Assembly: GCA_963422445.2 (NCBI GenBank) | Contig: OY729512.2 | Location: 1,984,001-2,048,000, forward strand | DNA length: 64,000 bases | Direction of reading: 5' to 3' | DNA from: G963422445 sp963422445 | GTDB lineage: Bacteria > Pseudomonadota > Alphaproteobacteria > Thalassobaculales > Thalassobaculaceae | In this document: positions 21,949 through 30,343 of the stretch, one piece after another | Layout of the letters: each line of letters opens with the position of its first letter | Numbering within the stretch: the first letter of the stretch is position 1 | Notes under the pieces: model-generated | What the model was told of the DNA's origin: nothing | Seen by the model: the letters and a program-made list of their open reading frames with translations, nothing else | Database searches by the model: none | Position numbers and translations under genes: made by a program

Positions 21949-22068
21949 ACCGTTTATGCACGTAGCTTCGGTTACGAGAGTTTGCCGCGAGAAGTTGAAT
22001 CCTGCCGGTCCATTTGGACGGTTTTCGATCAACATGTTGATCAAGCCGGAGCCACGTGCATAAGCAGT
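21949..22068 (-). mobile_element. MITE 2 (type B, about 120 bp, degenerate)
   Basis: Ends ACCGTTTATGCACGTAGCTT and the complement of CACGTGCATAAGCAGT. The interior, with GCGAGAGTTTGCC-like and CATGTTGATC segments, resembles both ends of the ISXO2-type element at 23908-24957 and MITE 4. No matching 8-bp duplication, so it is old or rearranged. Confidence 0.7.
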
Positions 22069-22231
22069 TTATAAGAATAACTTGATGGGTGTGCCCGCTC
22101 TCGTACTTCGGATAGCACCAACTGTCCAGCCAAACTCGACTCTCGAACCACTCCCGTGCCGACGCTTCGTGCGGGAATATATCCGAGAGTTGCATCATCG
22201 TGATGCCTTGGCGGTACGTTTTTTCCATGGG
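22069..22231 (-). pseudogene. IS1595-family transposase, N-terminal fragment
   Basis: The minus strand reads YRQGITMMQLSDIFPHEASA, then REWFESRVWLDSWCYPKYES. This is the start of an ISPna2-like IS1595 transposase (compare the same region at 35404-35523). One zinc-ribbon cysteine is replaced by Tyr. The rest of the element is missing and MITE 2 abuts it. Confidence 0.6.
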
Positions 22232-22336
22232 CCGTCTATGCCGTTCGAAAATCTTCTCTAACTATCTGCGATATGGAAGTTTTCGGATCGTGCGCCAAGC
22301 CATTCCTATAACTCCCTATACTTCATTCAGGCTTGC
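22232..22336 (-). pseudogene. Possible tcmP middle piece
   Basis: The frame IGMAWRTIRKLPYRR on the minus strand weakly resembles the DPYGMxxxWxTIxxIA segment of TcmP proteins. It lies between the IS1595 fragment and the IS4-like element at the position expected for an eroded tcmP. Weak evidence on its own. Confidence 0.3.
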
Positions 22337-23792
22337 CAGCAATTCTCCTTTTGGAGTTATCGGGGGTTTTCAAAGGCTTGGAGATGTGATTCAAGCTGTT
22401 GTATGAAGCGTCTTGAACGATACATAGAAGTGGTGGGGAAGCGGTGCGCGGCGTTGCCCGACAAGCGCTCGGGAAGCAACACGCGCTATACCATGAGAGA
22501 CATCGGGCTTGCGGCGTTTTCGGTGTTTTTCGTGCAGAGCCCGTCGTTTCTGGCGCATCAGCGCCTGCTGTCGGCGCAGCGCGGCGCTTCGAACGCCGGG
22601 ACGCTGTTCGGCATGGAGCGGGTTCCGTGCGACAGCCATATCCGGCGGATGCTGGATGGGGCGCCGACGGATCATTTCGACGCGGTGTTTTCGGCGCTTG
22701 TCGATGACCTGGATGGCGCCGGTGCCTTGTCGGGTCTGCGCTGCCTGGACGATCGGGTGTTGATCGCGCTGGACGGCTCGGAGCCTTTCCGTTCCGGCAC
22801 GATCCACTGCGCGCACTGCTCGACGCGCCGGCGGGGCGAGGAGGTGGAGTATTTCCACAGCTTTGTCGCCGCCGCTCTGGTGGCGCCGGGGCAGCGCCGC
22901 GCCTTGCCTCTGGCGCCGGAGTTCGTGCGCCCGCAAGACGGCTCGGCGAAGCAGGACTGCGAGAGCCGCGCGGCGCAGCGCTGGCTGGCCCGCCTGGGGC
23001 CTTGTGTGGCCGGGCTGAGACCGGTCTATCTGGGCGACGATCTCTATTCCCGCCAGCCGATCTGCGAGGCGGTGCGCGCCGCGGGCGGGAGCTTCATCTT
23101 CGTGTGCAAGCCGTCCAGCCACAAGACGTTGAGCGAATACACCCATGGCGTCGTGCTGGACGAGGTGTGCCAGACCGTGGGCAGGGGCGCGGCCAGGCGC
23201 CGCCAGCGCTATCGCTGGATGAATGGCGTGCCGCTGCGCGACGGCGCCGACGCGCTCGCCGTCAACTGGCTGGAGGTCGAGATCGCCAAGCCCGACGGCA
23301 AGGTGACCTACCGCAACAGCTTCGTCACCGACCTTGCCGTCACGCGAGACACCGCCGCCGCCATCGCCGCCTGCGGGCGTGCCCGCTGGAAGATCGAGAA
23401 CGAGACCTTCAACGTCCTGAAGACCAACGGCTACAACCTCGAACACAATTTCGGGCATGGCAGCCAGACACTGGCCAGCATCCTGGTCGTGCTCAATCTG
23501 CTGGCCTTCGCCCTGCACACGGCCTGCGACTTGATCGAAGCATCCTGGCGGCGGGCGCGGCACGCACTCGGAGCCCGAAGGCGCCTGTTCGAGCACATCC
23601 GCACGATCACCGCCTACCATGTCTTCGCGTCATGGGCGGTCCTCATGAAAACCGTCATCACGGGCATCCCCCCTCCCGCAAACGCCTGATCCCCGGCCCC
23701 CGCGCCAAACCCATCCCTCCAACCGCAGAACCGCCAAAAAACCAACACGAAAGGCCGCAATGCAACGAAAAACGCCATAAGGAGAATTGCTG
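22337..23792 (+). mobile_element. IS4-like insertion sequence, 1456 bp
   Basis: Terminal inverted repeats CAGCAATTCTCCTT on the left and their exact complement on the right, flanked by a perfect 9-bp duplication CAGGCTTGC (22328-22336 and 23793-23801). It contains one intact transposase gene. The clean duplication and open frame suggest recent insertion. Confidence 0.85.
22403..23689 (+). CDS. IS4-like DDE transposase
   Basis: Intact 428-residue DDE_Tnp_1-type transposase. Catalytic segments: LIALDGSEPF (first Asp), PVYLGDDLYSRQ (second Asp) and WKIENETFNVLKTNGYNLEH (Glu), followed by the typical SILVVLNLLAFALHT helix. A CxxC pair (CAHC, about residue 135) follows the first Asp. It belongs to a widespread group often annotated simply as transposase or ISNCY. 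The start ATG at 22403 is the first in frame after the left terminal repeat. Confidence 0.8.
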   Translation: MKRLERYIEVVGKRCAALPDKRSGSNTRYTMRDIGLAAFSVFFVQSPSFLAHQRLLSAQRGASNAGTLFGMERVPCDSHIRRMLDGAPTDHFDAVFSALVDDLDGAGALSGLRCLDDRVLIALDGSEPFRSGTIHCAHCSTRRRGEEVEYFHSFVAAALVAPGQRRALPLAPEFVRPQDGSAKQDCESRAAQRWLARLGPCVAGLRPVYLGDDLYSRQPICEAVRAAGGSFIFVCKPSSHKTLSEYTHGVVLDEVCQTVGRGAARRRQRYRWMNGVPLRDGADALAVNWLEVEIAKPDGKVTYRNSFVTDLAVTRDTAAAIAACGRARWKIENETFNVLKTNGYNLEHNFGHGSQTLASILVVLNLLAFALHTACDLIEASWRRARHALGARRRLFEHIRTITAYHVFASWAVLMKTVITGIPPPANA

Positions 23793-23801
23793 CAGGCTTG
23801 C

Positions 23802-23895
23802 GGTTGACCTTGACGAAATATCATCAGCAATCTTGAAATCGAAAGCATTCGAGAAACTGTTCCAACAGAAAACAGAATCTACATGTCAAGCGCTC
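23802..23895 (-). pseudogene. Possible tcmP middle piece
   Basis: About 94 bases of AT-richer host sequence between the IS4-like element and the ISPna2-like element. The minus strand contains a short frame (AFDFKIADDISS) that could be tcmP sequence. It is assigned mainly because it lies between recognisable N- and C-terminal tcmP pieces. Confidence 0.25.
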
Positions 23896-23907
23896 TTATT
23901 TTTGGGA

Positions 23908-24957
23908 ACCGCTTATGCACATGGCTCCGGTCGCGAGAGTTTGCCACCAGATGTTGAGGTTGAGGTTAGGGCGGAGGAGCGGGTAGAATGCCCCGATACA
24001 TTCCTGCCGACGGAGCCCCCACATGAAACAGGTCCCCGACAGCCTCCTCGCCGTCCAGCACATGGTCCCGGACGATGACGCCTGCGCCGCCTGGCTGATC
24101 GAAATGCGCTGGCCGGACGGCTTCGTCTGTCCCAGGTGCGGCCATGAAAAGGGATGGGCGCTGCGCAGAAAAGCACACACCTTCACGTGCACCGGCTGCC
24201 GCCGGCAGACCTCGGTGACGGCCGGGACGATCCTGCACGCCAGCAAGCTGCCGCTCACCGTCTGGTTCTGGGCCGCCGACCTGATGGCGACCCACTCCAA
24301 CGGCATCTCTGCCCTGCAGCTCCAGAAACAGCTCGCTATCGGCTCTTATCGCAGCGCCTGGCTGCTCGCCCACAAGCTGCGCGCCAGCATGGTCGAGCCC
24401 GAGCGCAACCCGTTGTCGGGCCTGGTGGACATCGACGAGGCCAGCCGTCCGTTCCGGACCAAAGACGATCCTCCCACCGGAGGGCAAGGACGCAGCCACG
24501 ACGGCAAGAGGCTCATCGTCGGCGCCATCGAACTCGGGGACGGAAACATCCCGGGCCGCCTGCGGCTGGCCGACATCTCCTCCTACGGCGTCGCCGACCT
24601 CGGACACTTCGTCGAAACCGCCGCCGGTCCCGACGCCATCGCGAAAACCGACGGCTGGTCCGGCGACGCTGCGGTCCCCGCCGATCGCCACAATGTCCAT
24701 GTCGTCGGGAAGACCGCCGCTCACCTCGTCCTGCCGTGGATCCACCAAGTCTTCTCCAACCTCAAAGGATGGGCGCGAGGCGTCGACCACGGGCTGCGCC
24801 GCAAGCATCTGCAAGCCTATCTCGATGAGTTCGTCTTTCGCTTCAACCGCCGCAAAACCCGCCACGATGCTTTCCGCTCGCTCTTCCGCCTCGCCACCAA
24901 TGCACAACCCCTTACCTACAGCATGTTGATCGAACCGGAACCATGCGCATAAGCGGT
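23908..24957 (+). mobile_element. IS1595-family ISXO2-type insertion sequence, 1050 bp
   Basis: Ends ACCGCTTATGCACATGGCTC (left) and the complement of CATGCGCATAAGCGGT (right), perfect 8-bp duplication TTTTGGGA (23900-23907 and 24958-24965). It carries an intact transposase gene and is the only autonomous element in the window with these ends. It is therefore the likely source of the transposase for the four MITEs. Confidence 0.9.
24023..24952 (+). CDS. IS1595-family (ISXO2-like) transposase
   Basis: Intact 309-residue transposase. N-terminal zinc ribbon C36-x2-C39...C56-x2-C59 (CPRCG, CTGCR), then TSVTAGTILHASKLPLTVWF. The DDE_Tnp_IS1595 core follows with VDIDEASRP (first Asp), IAKTDGWSG (second Asp) and the terminal FSNLKGWARGVDHGLRRKHL with YLDEFVFRFNRR (Asn/Glu region). 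The length is typical. It probably mobilises its own element and the related MITEs. Confidence 0.9.
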   Translation: MKQVPDSLLAVQHMVPDDDACAAWLIEMRWPDGFVCPRCGHEKGWALRRKAHTFTCTGCRRQTSVTAGTILHASKLPLTVWFWAADLMATHSNGISALQLQKQLAIGSYRSAWLLAHKLRASMVEPERNPLSGLVDIDEASRPFRTKDDPPTGGQGRSHDGKRLIVGAIELGDGNIPGRLRLADISSYGVADLGHFVETAAGPDAIAKTDGWSGDAAVPADRHNVHVVGKTAAHLVLPWIHQVFSNLKGWARGVDHGLRRKHLQAYLDEFVFRFNRRKTRHDAFRSLFRLATNAQPLTYSMLIEPEPCA

Positions 24958-25042
24958 TTTTGGGATTATATCGAATAGTCACATCCGGGGTTGATAAAGC
25001 GGACATCTGGGTCTATATTACAATTCCATTTCAAGGAATTGA

Positions 25043-25986
25043 ACGATCACCCGCAAGGCACCGGGCAAGGTCCACCGCAAGGGTTTGACACTGCTACAGG
25101 TCGCCGACATGTTCCCGGACGAAGATCCCGCAAAGGCGGGGCTCGCCGCTCTACGGTAGCCCGATGGCCCCTACTGCCCACATTGTGGCAGCGTCAACGT
25201 TCAGTCGAACATCAAACACAAGTCCATGACGCCCCGCTGTCGGGATTGCCCGAACAAGCGCATGTTCTCGGTCAAGACGGGAACGGTCATGGAAGGCTCG
25301 AACCTCACATATCGCGTGTGGGTCGTCGGCACCGACCTCTTTACGACGAACATCCAGGGCATATCCTCCATGCGGCGGCCAGAAAGCCGCTTGGTTCATG
25401 CTGCATCGTCTGCGCAAGACATTCGCAGCCGAGGCCGGGCCTTTCGCCGGTCCCGTTGAAGGGGACGAACCCTATATGGGCGGGACACGCAAGACCATGC
25501 CGAAGGCCAGAGGCAAGGCGCTCACGGGGCGCGGGGCCGTCGGCCAGACGGCGGTTGTCGGCGCCGGGGATCGTGCGACGAAGGCCATCACTGCCCGCGT
25601 CATCAAGCAGACCGGGACGCCGACCCTTCAAGGCTTCGTCGCGCGGCAGGCCCGTAAGAACGCCACGGTCTACACCGACAAGGCCGCAGCCTATCGAGCA
25701 CGCAGCGGTCAATCATTCGGTCGACGCATATGTCCGGGGTATGGCGCATACCGACGGGATCGGGTCCTTTTGGTCTACGCTCAAGCGGGGGCGCAACGGC
25801 ATCGATCACAAGATGTCGCCCAAGCACCTTGACCGCTACGTCACCGAATTCGTCGGGCGGCACAACATTCGCGATGCCGACACAATCGAGCAAATGGCAG
25901 GGGGTGTCGCCGGGATGGCTGGCAAGCGTCTGCGCTACACTGACCTTATCGCCGACAACGGCTTGGCCTCGGGAGCGCGCATGTGA
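25043..25986 (+). pseudogene. ISPna2-like IS1595 transposase, frameshifted
   Basis: All parts of an IS1595 transposase are present but in changing frames: LLQVADMFPDEDPAKA at the start, the zinc ribbon half HDAP/CRDCPNKRMFSVKTGT around 25230, FAGPVEGDEPYMGG (first Asp region, about 25445), ATVYTDKAAAYRA (second Asp, about 25660), and in a third frame HSVDAYVRGMAHTDGIGSFW, then FVGRHNIRDADTIEQMAG. Stop TGA 25984-25986. At least three frame changes; not functional. Confidence 0.8.
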
Positions 25987-26736
25987 GGATGACCACACGA
26001 CAGAGGCTGGATGGCCTGCGAAGCAATGTGACGCGCTCTTTAGAATAGCAGGGAAACGTCGTGACCTTGAGCGCGCAGGACAGCGCCCTGCTGATCGAAA
26101 ATGCGGCTTTGCGAACACAGGAGAAACAGGCTTTTACATCCGGTCGCTGGACGATCAGGGTCTGATGATTGCGGATTGCTCGCGCGACAACAGGATCCTG
26201 CAAGCTCGCCTCATCATTGACGGATAGTGCCATCTTGACGGGCTACACTGACCGCATCAGTGCTGAACCAACTTCGGAGCTGATGCATGATCGATAGCAA
26301 GAAGTGTCCTATCCCGCGAGATCGCCTTGCCGCCCACCGCGCACCAGCCCCGAAAGGCCGAACACGAAAAGGGCCACGACATGCCCGGCGCAAGCCGTGA
26401 AACTGTGCGCCAGGCGTTCATGCGGCCCCTCACTGTGTGGCGGCGTGCCTCGAATGCAGCAACTGTAAAACCTCAGTGACCGTCTCGCTTGATAGCGACA
26501 ATGGCGCTCTCCCGAGCGCCGGTGCCGGAATGGTGCCGAGCCATTGCAAACATCTCCCGGAAAGAGGCAGTCCCCGCCTATCCGCCAAGCCTGGGAAGCG
26601 ACCCCAGCCGGATATCAGGCTGTCGTATTCAGCGGGGAGCCCGACGGAGCGGGAACCCGAGAAATCGCATAGGGAAGTTGGGCGCGGGACCGGGCCTTGC
26701 GTCAACCCCTAAATGTGGCCATTCGATATAATCCCC
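25987..26736. other. Passenger or leftover sequence of the ISPna2-like element, unidentified
   Basis: 750 bases between the transposase stop and the right terminal repeat, longer than the non-coding tail a plain IS of this family needs. Short frames exist (for example a 37-codon one from ATG 26287), but none could be matched to a known family. It may be a decayed passenger gene. Confidence 0.4.
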
Positions 26737-26744
26737 TTATTTTT

Positions 26745-26973
26745 CTATGGCCTTTATGTCTGACCACTCAATTTGTGTGGCGAACGGAACAAGGAAAAGA
26801 ACACCGCGTCATTATCATCAGTTAATTTAAAGATTTCGAAAACCTGAAAAGGCATCAATATACATCAAGATGAAGCGTTTATTGTTGAGCACAATCGTGT
26901 AAGCATCAAGATACCTTCTTAATACTTCCAATTTCGTTTCCGTCCATGATATTCCAAGCTTCTGGTTTTCCAT
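26745..26973 (-). pseudogene. tcmP: tcmP remnant, N-terminal piece
   Basis: The minus strand from ATG 26973 reads MENQKLGISWTETKLEVLRR, then YLDAYTIVLNNKRFILMYID, then AFSGF. This is the N-terminal signature of three-Cys-motif partner proteins (WTEEKLxxLxxYLxAY...YIDAFAGxG). The frame ends at 26827 and further weak tcmP-like sequence runs to the ISPna2-like element's target duplication at 26744. AT-rich compared with the core genes. Confidence 0.65.
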
Positions 26974-27828
26974 TCTCACTACAAATTTCCTGAATTCATA
27001 AACTGTGTCTGAATGGAAGAGATGCATACAACACAATTTGGTTGCTGTAGTTAATCTGGTTTGGATCGATAGTTCTCCGTTTGAACGAACTTCACAACCA
27101 CGAGCCTTGTTCCTGGAGTGAAAAAGGACCACGGCCAAATGGATGATCTTCGGATATTTTGAATTTGTCCATGAATCTGGCGAGGTTGTGCCACGAATCA
27201 TATATCGAACGTACTGCTAAACGGCGCAGCGTTGTCCAGGTTGGCGTTTTGGTAAAGTGATACATGAAATGGTTGTAATCACAACGATTGATGACTGTTT
27301 GGCATGGGCTGTTTCATTATACAGATACCGCTTATGCACGTGGCTCCGGTGAAACGCATATGTAGCGTTTGGCGTGCCGGGAATAGTCGACATCGGGGGC
27401 AACATCGTGTGCCACCGGAGCCACGTGCATAAGCGGTATACAGATTTCGTTGTAGGTGACGGCAAGAAAATGCTTTTGGACCGAGCAACATGGCAGTCTG
27501 ATTACGACGCCCCAGGCATGTGCTGAGGATTGTTCCGCGTTGAAAGTGACAGAGGGACGGAGATATCTGGAGTGAAGCCCCGGGTAGTGGCACTGTTGGT
27601 GGATGTTGACGAAGCACGGGATCGTATTCGATTCCGACTCAAGCAGAAACCGGCGAGCAAAATTGGCAATTGCGGACGACGATATCTGGGTCGTTGGAAT
27701 CCATGGCGTGATTTTGCGGGCTGCCGGCGCCCGTTTGCGGTCGCAAGCCAGAGGCTGTGAGGCATCGTCACTGGATTTTGTGCCTGTTAGACTGGCATAA
27801 TAGGCTGGCACGACAGGACAGAACCATC
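26974..27828. other. Intergenic, AT-rich on the left, with MITE 3; no other gene recognised
   Basis: Contains the upstream region of the tcmP remnant (minus) and of the VWA gene (plus). Open frames at 27530-27811 on both strands do not resemble known proteins. Confidence 0.4.
27327..27437 (-). mobile_element. MITE 3 (type A, 111 bp)
   Basis: Same sequence as MITE 1 in the opposite orientation, 25-bp terminal inverted repeats, perfect 8-bp duplication ATACAGAT (27319-27326 and 27438-27445). Confidence 0.9.
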
Positions 27829-28608
27829 ATGGCCGAAGACCGGAAGACAGCAAGCGGAAAGGAAGTATCGCCTCAGGGTCCGCTCTCCACGGAATCGGAA
27901 ATCGAGGCGTTCCTCGACAACAGCCGGAAGACGCCCCGGCAGGAGGTCGACGCCTTCCTGACACGGATGCGCCAGATGGCGCCGGCTGCCGCGCCAGGCC
28001 AGCGCGGTCGGCTGATCTTCGCGATGGACGCGACCGCCAGTCGTGGGCCGAGCTGGGACCGCGCCTGCCATCTGCAGGCAGAGATGTTCCAGGAGACCGC
28101 GAGTCTCGGCGGTCTGGAGATTCAACTCGCATATTACCGAGGCTTCGGCGAGTTTCACGCTGGCGGCTGGATGACGAACTCCGACGATCTGCTGCGGGAG
28201 ATGACCGCCGTTCATTGCCTCGGCGGCCAGACGCAAATCGAAAAGCTCCTCCGCCATGCAATCAGGGAGACCCGTGAGAAACGCGTGCAGGCGATGGTGT
28301 TCGTCGGCGATGCCTTTGAGGAAGATATCGACATTGTCTGTCACAGCGCCGGTGAACTCGGGATGCTCGGTGTGCCGGTGTTCTGTTTTCACGAAGGTGA
28401 CAGCCTGATCGCGCGGCGCGGCCTTGAGCAACTCGCCCGCCTGACAAAAGGCGCCTATTGCCCATTCGACAGTTCAAGCGCCAAACAGCTGCGTGAACTG
28501 CTCGGCGCCGTGGCGGTTTACGCTGCGGGCGGCCGCCGGGCGCTTGAGAACTATTCGAAACGCAAGGGTGGTGACGTCTTGCGGCTGACCCATCAGATGC
28601 GGAATTGA
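27829..28608 (+). CDS. VWA-domain-like protein
   Basis: 259 residues. After a charged N-terminal ~60 residues comes a Rossmann-like von Willebrand A fold: LIFAMDATASRG (metal-binding-site-like D67-x-T-x-S71), a central LEIQLAYYRGFGEFHAGGW, and VQAMVFVGDAFEEDID. A protein of this type often stands beside a J-domain gene in alphaproteobacteria (recalled, not checked). The partner and role are unknown; VWA domains usually mediate metal-dependent protein binding. The ATG at 27829 was chosen because upstream residues lack family character. The next gene starts 10 bases after the stop, so the two are likely co-transcribed. Confidence 0.75.
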   Translation: MAEDRKTASGKEVSPQGPLSTESEIEAFLDNSRKTPRQEVDAFLTRMRQMAPAAAPGQRGRLIFAMDATASRGPSWDRACHLQAEMFQETASLGGLEIQLAYYRGFGEFHAGGWMTNSDDLLREMTAVHCLGGQTQIEKLLRHAIRETREKRVQAMVFVGDAFEEDIDIVCHSAGELGMLGVPVFCFHEGDSLIARRGLEQLARLTKGAYCPFDSSSAKQLRELLGAVAVYAAGGRRALENYSKRKGGDVLRLTHQMRN

Positions 28609-28618
28609 GTCAGGTAAC

Positions 28619-29341
28619 ATGCTGCACCTCCTGGTTCTCGGAGTCTGCCTCGTCGTCGGTCTTGGACTGCTGGGCTACTGGATTCTTAACGCCAACCCGG
28701 CAACATTGCGCATGGTCCTGAAATGGGTGCTGATTCTGAGCGCTGCCGCGGTAGCCTTGGCTTTTGTCGTGCGCGGTGGCGGGTCGTATTTCTGGTCGCT
28801 CGCATTGCTCTTGCTCCCCGTACTCATGCGCTGGCGCGCTCTTGCTCGGCACTTTCGCAACGCCGCCAAGACCGCGGCCGGTCCAAGTCCAGGCCGGTCC
28901 TCGACGGTGAACACGCGTTATATTGAAATGACTCTCGATCACGACACGGGAACCATGGCTGGTTTGGTAACCGCTGGGCGCCATGCCGGATCCAGGCTGG
29001 AGGACATGACCCTTGAAGCTCTGTTGGATCTGCTGATCGAATGTCGTGACCACGAACAGTCGGCACAGTTGCTCGAGAGCTATATCGATCGGGTGCATGG
29101 TGATGAATGGCGCTACGCCAGGTCCGAATCAGCATCGGGCGGAAGCCGCAAACCAACCGCCGGCGCCATGACCCGGGCTGAGGCCCTGGATATCCTCGGA
29201 CTTGAAGAAGGAGCTAGTGACCAGGAGATTCGCGAGGCGCATCGCCGTCTGATGCTGGCAAATCACCCTGATCGCGGCGGCTCGACCTTTATCGCCGCCC
29301 AGATCAATCAGGCCAAGGAAACGCTTCTCGACGTGGTTTGA
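28619..29341 (+). CDS. J-domain membrane protein
   Basis: 240 residues. Two hydrophobic segments at the N-terminus (about 2-20 and 32-68) anchor it in the membrane. The C-terminal 60 residues are a J domain (ALDILGLEEGASDQEIREAH with the HPD tripeptide H216-P217-D218 in LANHPDRGGS), so it should stimulate DnaK ATPase at the membrane, resembling TIM14/DjlA-like proteins. It follows the VWA gene by 10 bases. Confidence 0.85.
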   Translation: MLHLLVLGVCLVVGLGLLGYWILNANPATLRMVLKWVLILSAAAVALAFVVRGGGSYFWSLALLLLPVLMRWRALARHFRNAAKTAAGPSPGRSSTVNTRYIEMTLDHDTGTMAGLVTAGRHAGSRLEDMTLEALLDLLIECRDHEQSAQLLESYIDRVHGDEWRYARSESASGGSRKPTAGAMTRAEALDILGLEEGASDQEIREAHRRLMLANHPDRGGSTFIAAQINQAKETLLDVV

Positions 29342-29461
29342 CGGTCGGGTTGGATTTGCCACCGGGATGTGGCATTACCGCGCTCGTGCACTGTTCCCGA
29401 ACGGTGCCTTTCCTGACACCAATGCCGTCCGGGCCGGCAATCGGCCAGAACTGGAGTTTGC

Positions 29462-30331
29462 ATGCCCGTTCCAGTCCGCAAGGCGATTTTTCCTGTCGCC
29501 GGTTTCGGAACCCGATTGTTGCCGGCAACTCGGTGCCTGCCGAAAGAGATGATACCGGTTGTCGACAAGCCTCTGATCCAGTACGTCTTCGAAGAGGCTA
29601 GGGCCGCCGGAATCGAGGAATTCATTTTCGTCACGGCGCGTGGCAAATCGGTTATCGAGGACCATTTCGATCATGCCCACGAACTTGAGGCAGCTCTCAC
29701 GGCGAACGGGCGCCATGAAGCGCTGGCGCTCGCCAGATCATCAATGGCGCTGCCGGGCCAGATCACTTGTATCCGTCAGCCGGAACCGCTCGGTCTCGGA
29801 CATGCCATATGGTGCGCCCGCAATCTGGTCGGCCGGGAGCCGGTGGCTGTTCTTCTTGCCGATGACTTGGTTCTCTCGGACATTGGCTGTCTCAGCCAGA
29901 TGGTCGAGGCCTATGCCGCGACCGGCGGCAACATGGCAGCAGTGATGAATGTGGCTGCCGACGAGGTCTCTGCCTATGGCATCGTTGCCCCTGGTAACGT
30001 CAGGGGGCATCTGGTCGAGATCCGTGATCTGGTCGAAAAACCGCCAGTCGCGGACGCGCCGTCCACCATCGCGATGATCGGCCGTTACATTATTCAGCCA
30101 GAGGTATTCGATGACCTTGCGCGGTTCGAAAAAGGGGCCGGTGGTGAAATCCAGCTGACCGATGCCTTGGCACGGCAGATCGGGCAGCACCCCGTCAACG
30201 GTTACCTGTTTAACGGCCAGAGGTTCGATTGCGGGAACCGGGCCGGGCTGCTCGAAGCTAACATTGCTTTTGCGCTTGCGCGGACCGACCTCCGGGACAC
30301 CGCTTCCAAGCTTCTCCGATCATACGCCTGA
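29462..30331 (+). CDS. galU: UTP--glucose-1-phosphate uridylyltransferase
   Basis: 289 residues, cytoplasmic nucleotidyltransferase making UDP-glucose from UTP and glucose-1-phosphate for exopolysaccharide and envelope sugars. N-terminal AVFPVAGFGTRLLPAT-type nucleotide loop (here IFPVAGFGTRLLPATRCLPK), EMIPVVDKPLIQYVFEEA, and VAVLLADDLV with the metal-binding Asp. Family length. Followed after 12 bases by UDP-glucose dehydrogenase, which uses its product. Confidence 0.95.
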   Translation: MPVPVRKAIFPVAGFGTRLLPATRCLPKEMIPVVDKPLIQYVFEEARAAGIEEFIFVTARGKSVIEDHFDHAHELEAALTANGRHEALALARSSMALPGQITCIRQPEPLGLGHAIWCARNLVGREPVAVLLADDLVLSDIGCLSQMVEAYAATGGNMAAVMNVAADEVSAYGIVAPGNVRGHLVEIRDLVEKPPVADAPSTIAMIGRYIIQPEVFDDLARFEKGAGGEIQLTDALARQIGQHPVNGYLFNGQRFDCGNRAGLLEANIAFALARTDLRDTASKLLRSYA

Positions 30332-30343
30332 ATCGGGTGTACA

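Larger units (their letters stand above)
23904..26736 (+). mobile_element. IS1595-family (ISPna2-like) element, interrupted by an ISXO2-type IS
   Basis: Left end GGGATTATATCGAAT (interrupted four bases in by the next element and resumed at 24962), right end the complement of GGGGATTATATCGAAT, flanked by a perfect 8-bp duplication TTATTTTT (23896-23903 and 26737-26744). Without the nested element it is about 1.78 kb: a broken IS1595 transposase gene plus about 750 bases of unidentified sequence before the right end. The same type of ends bounds the restriction-modification transposon at 35299-41774. Confidence 0.8.
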
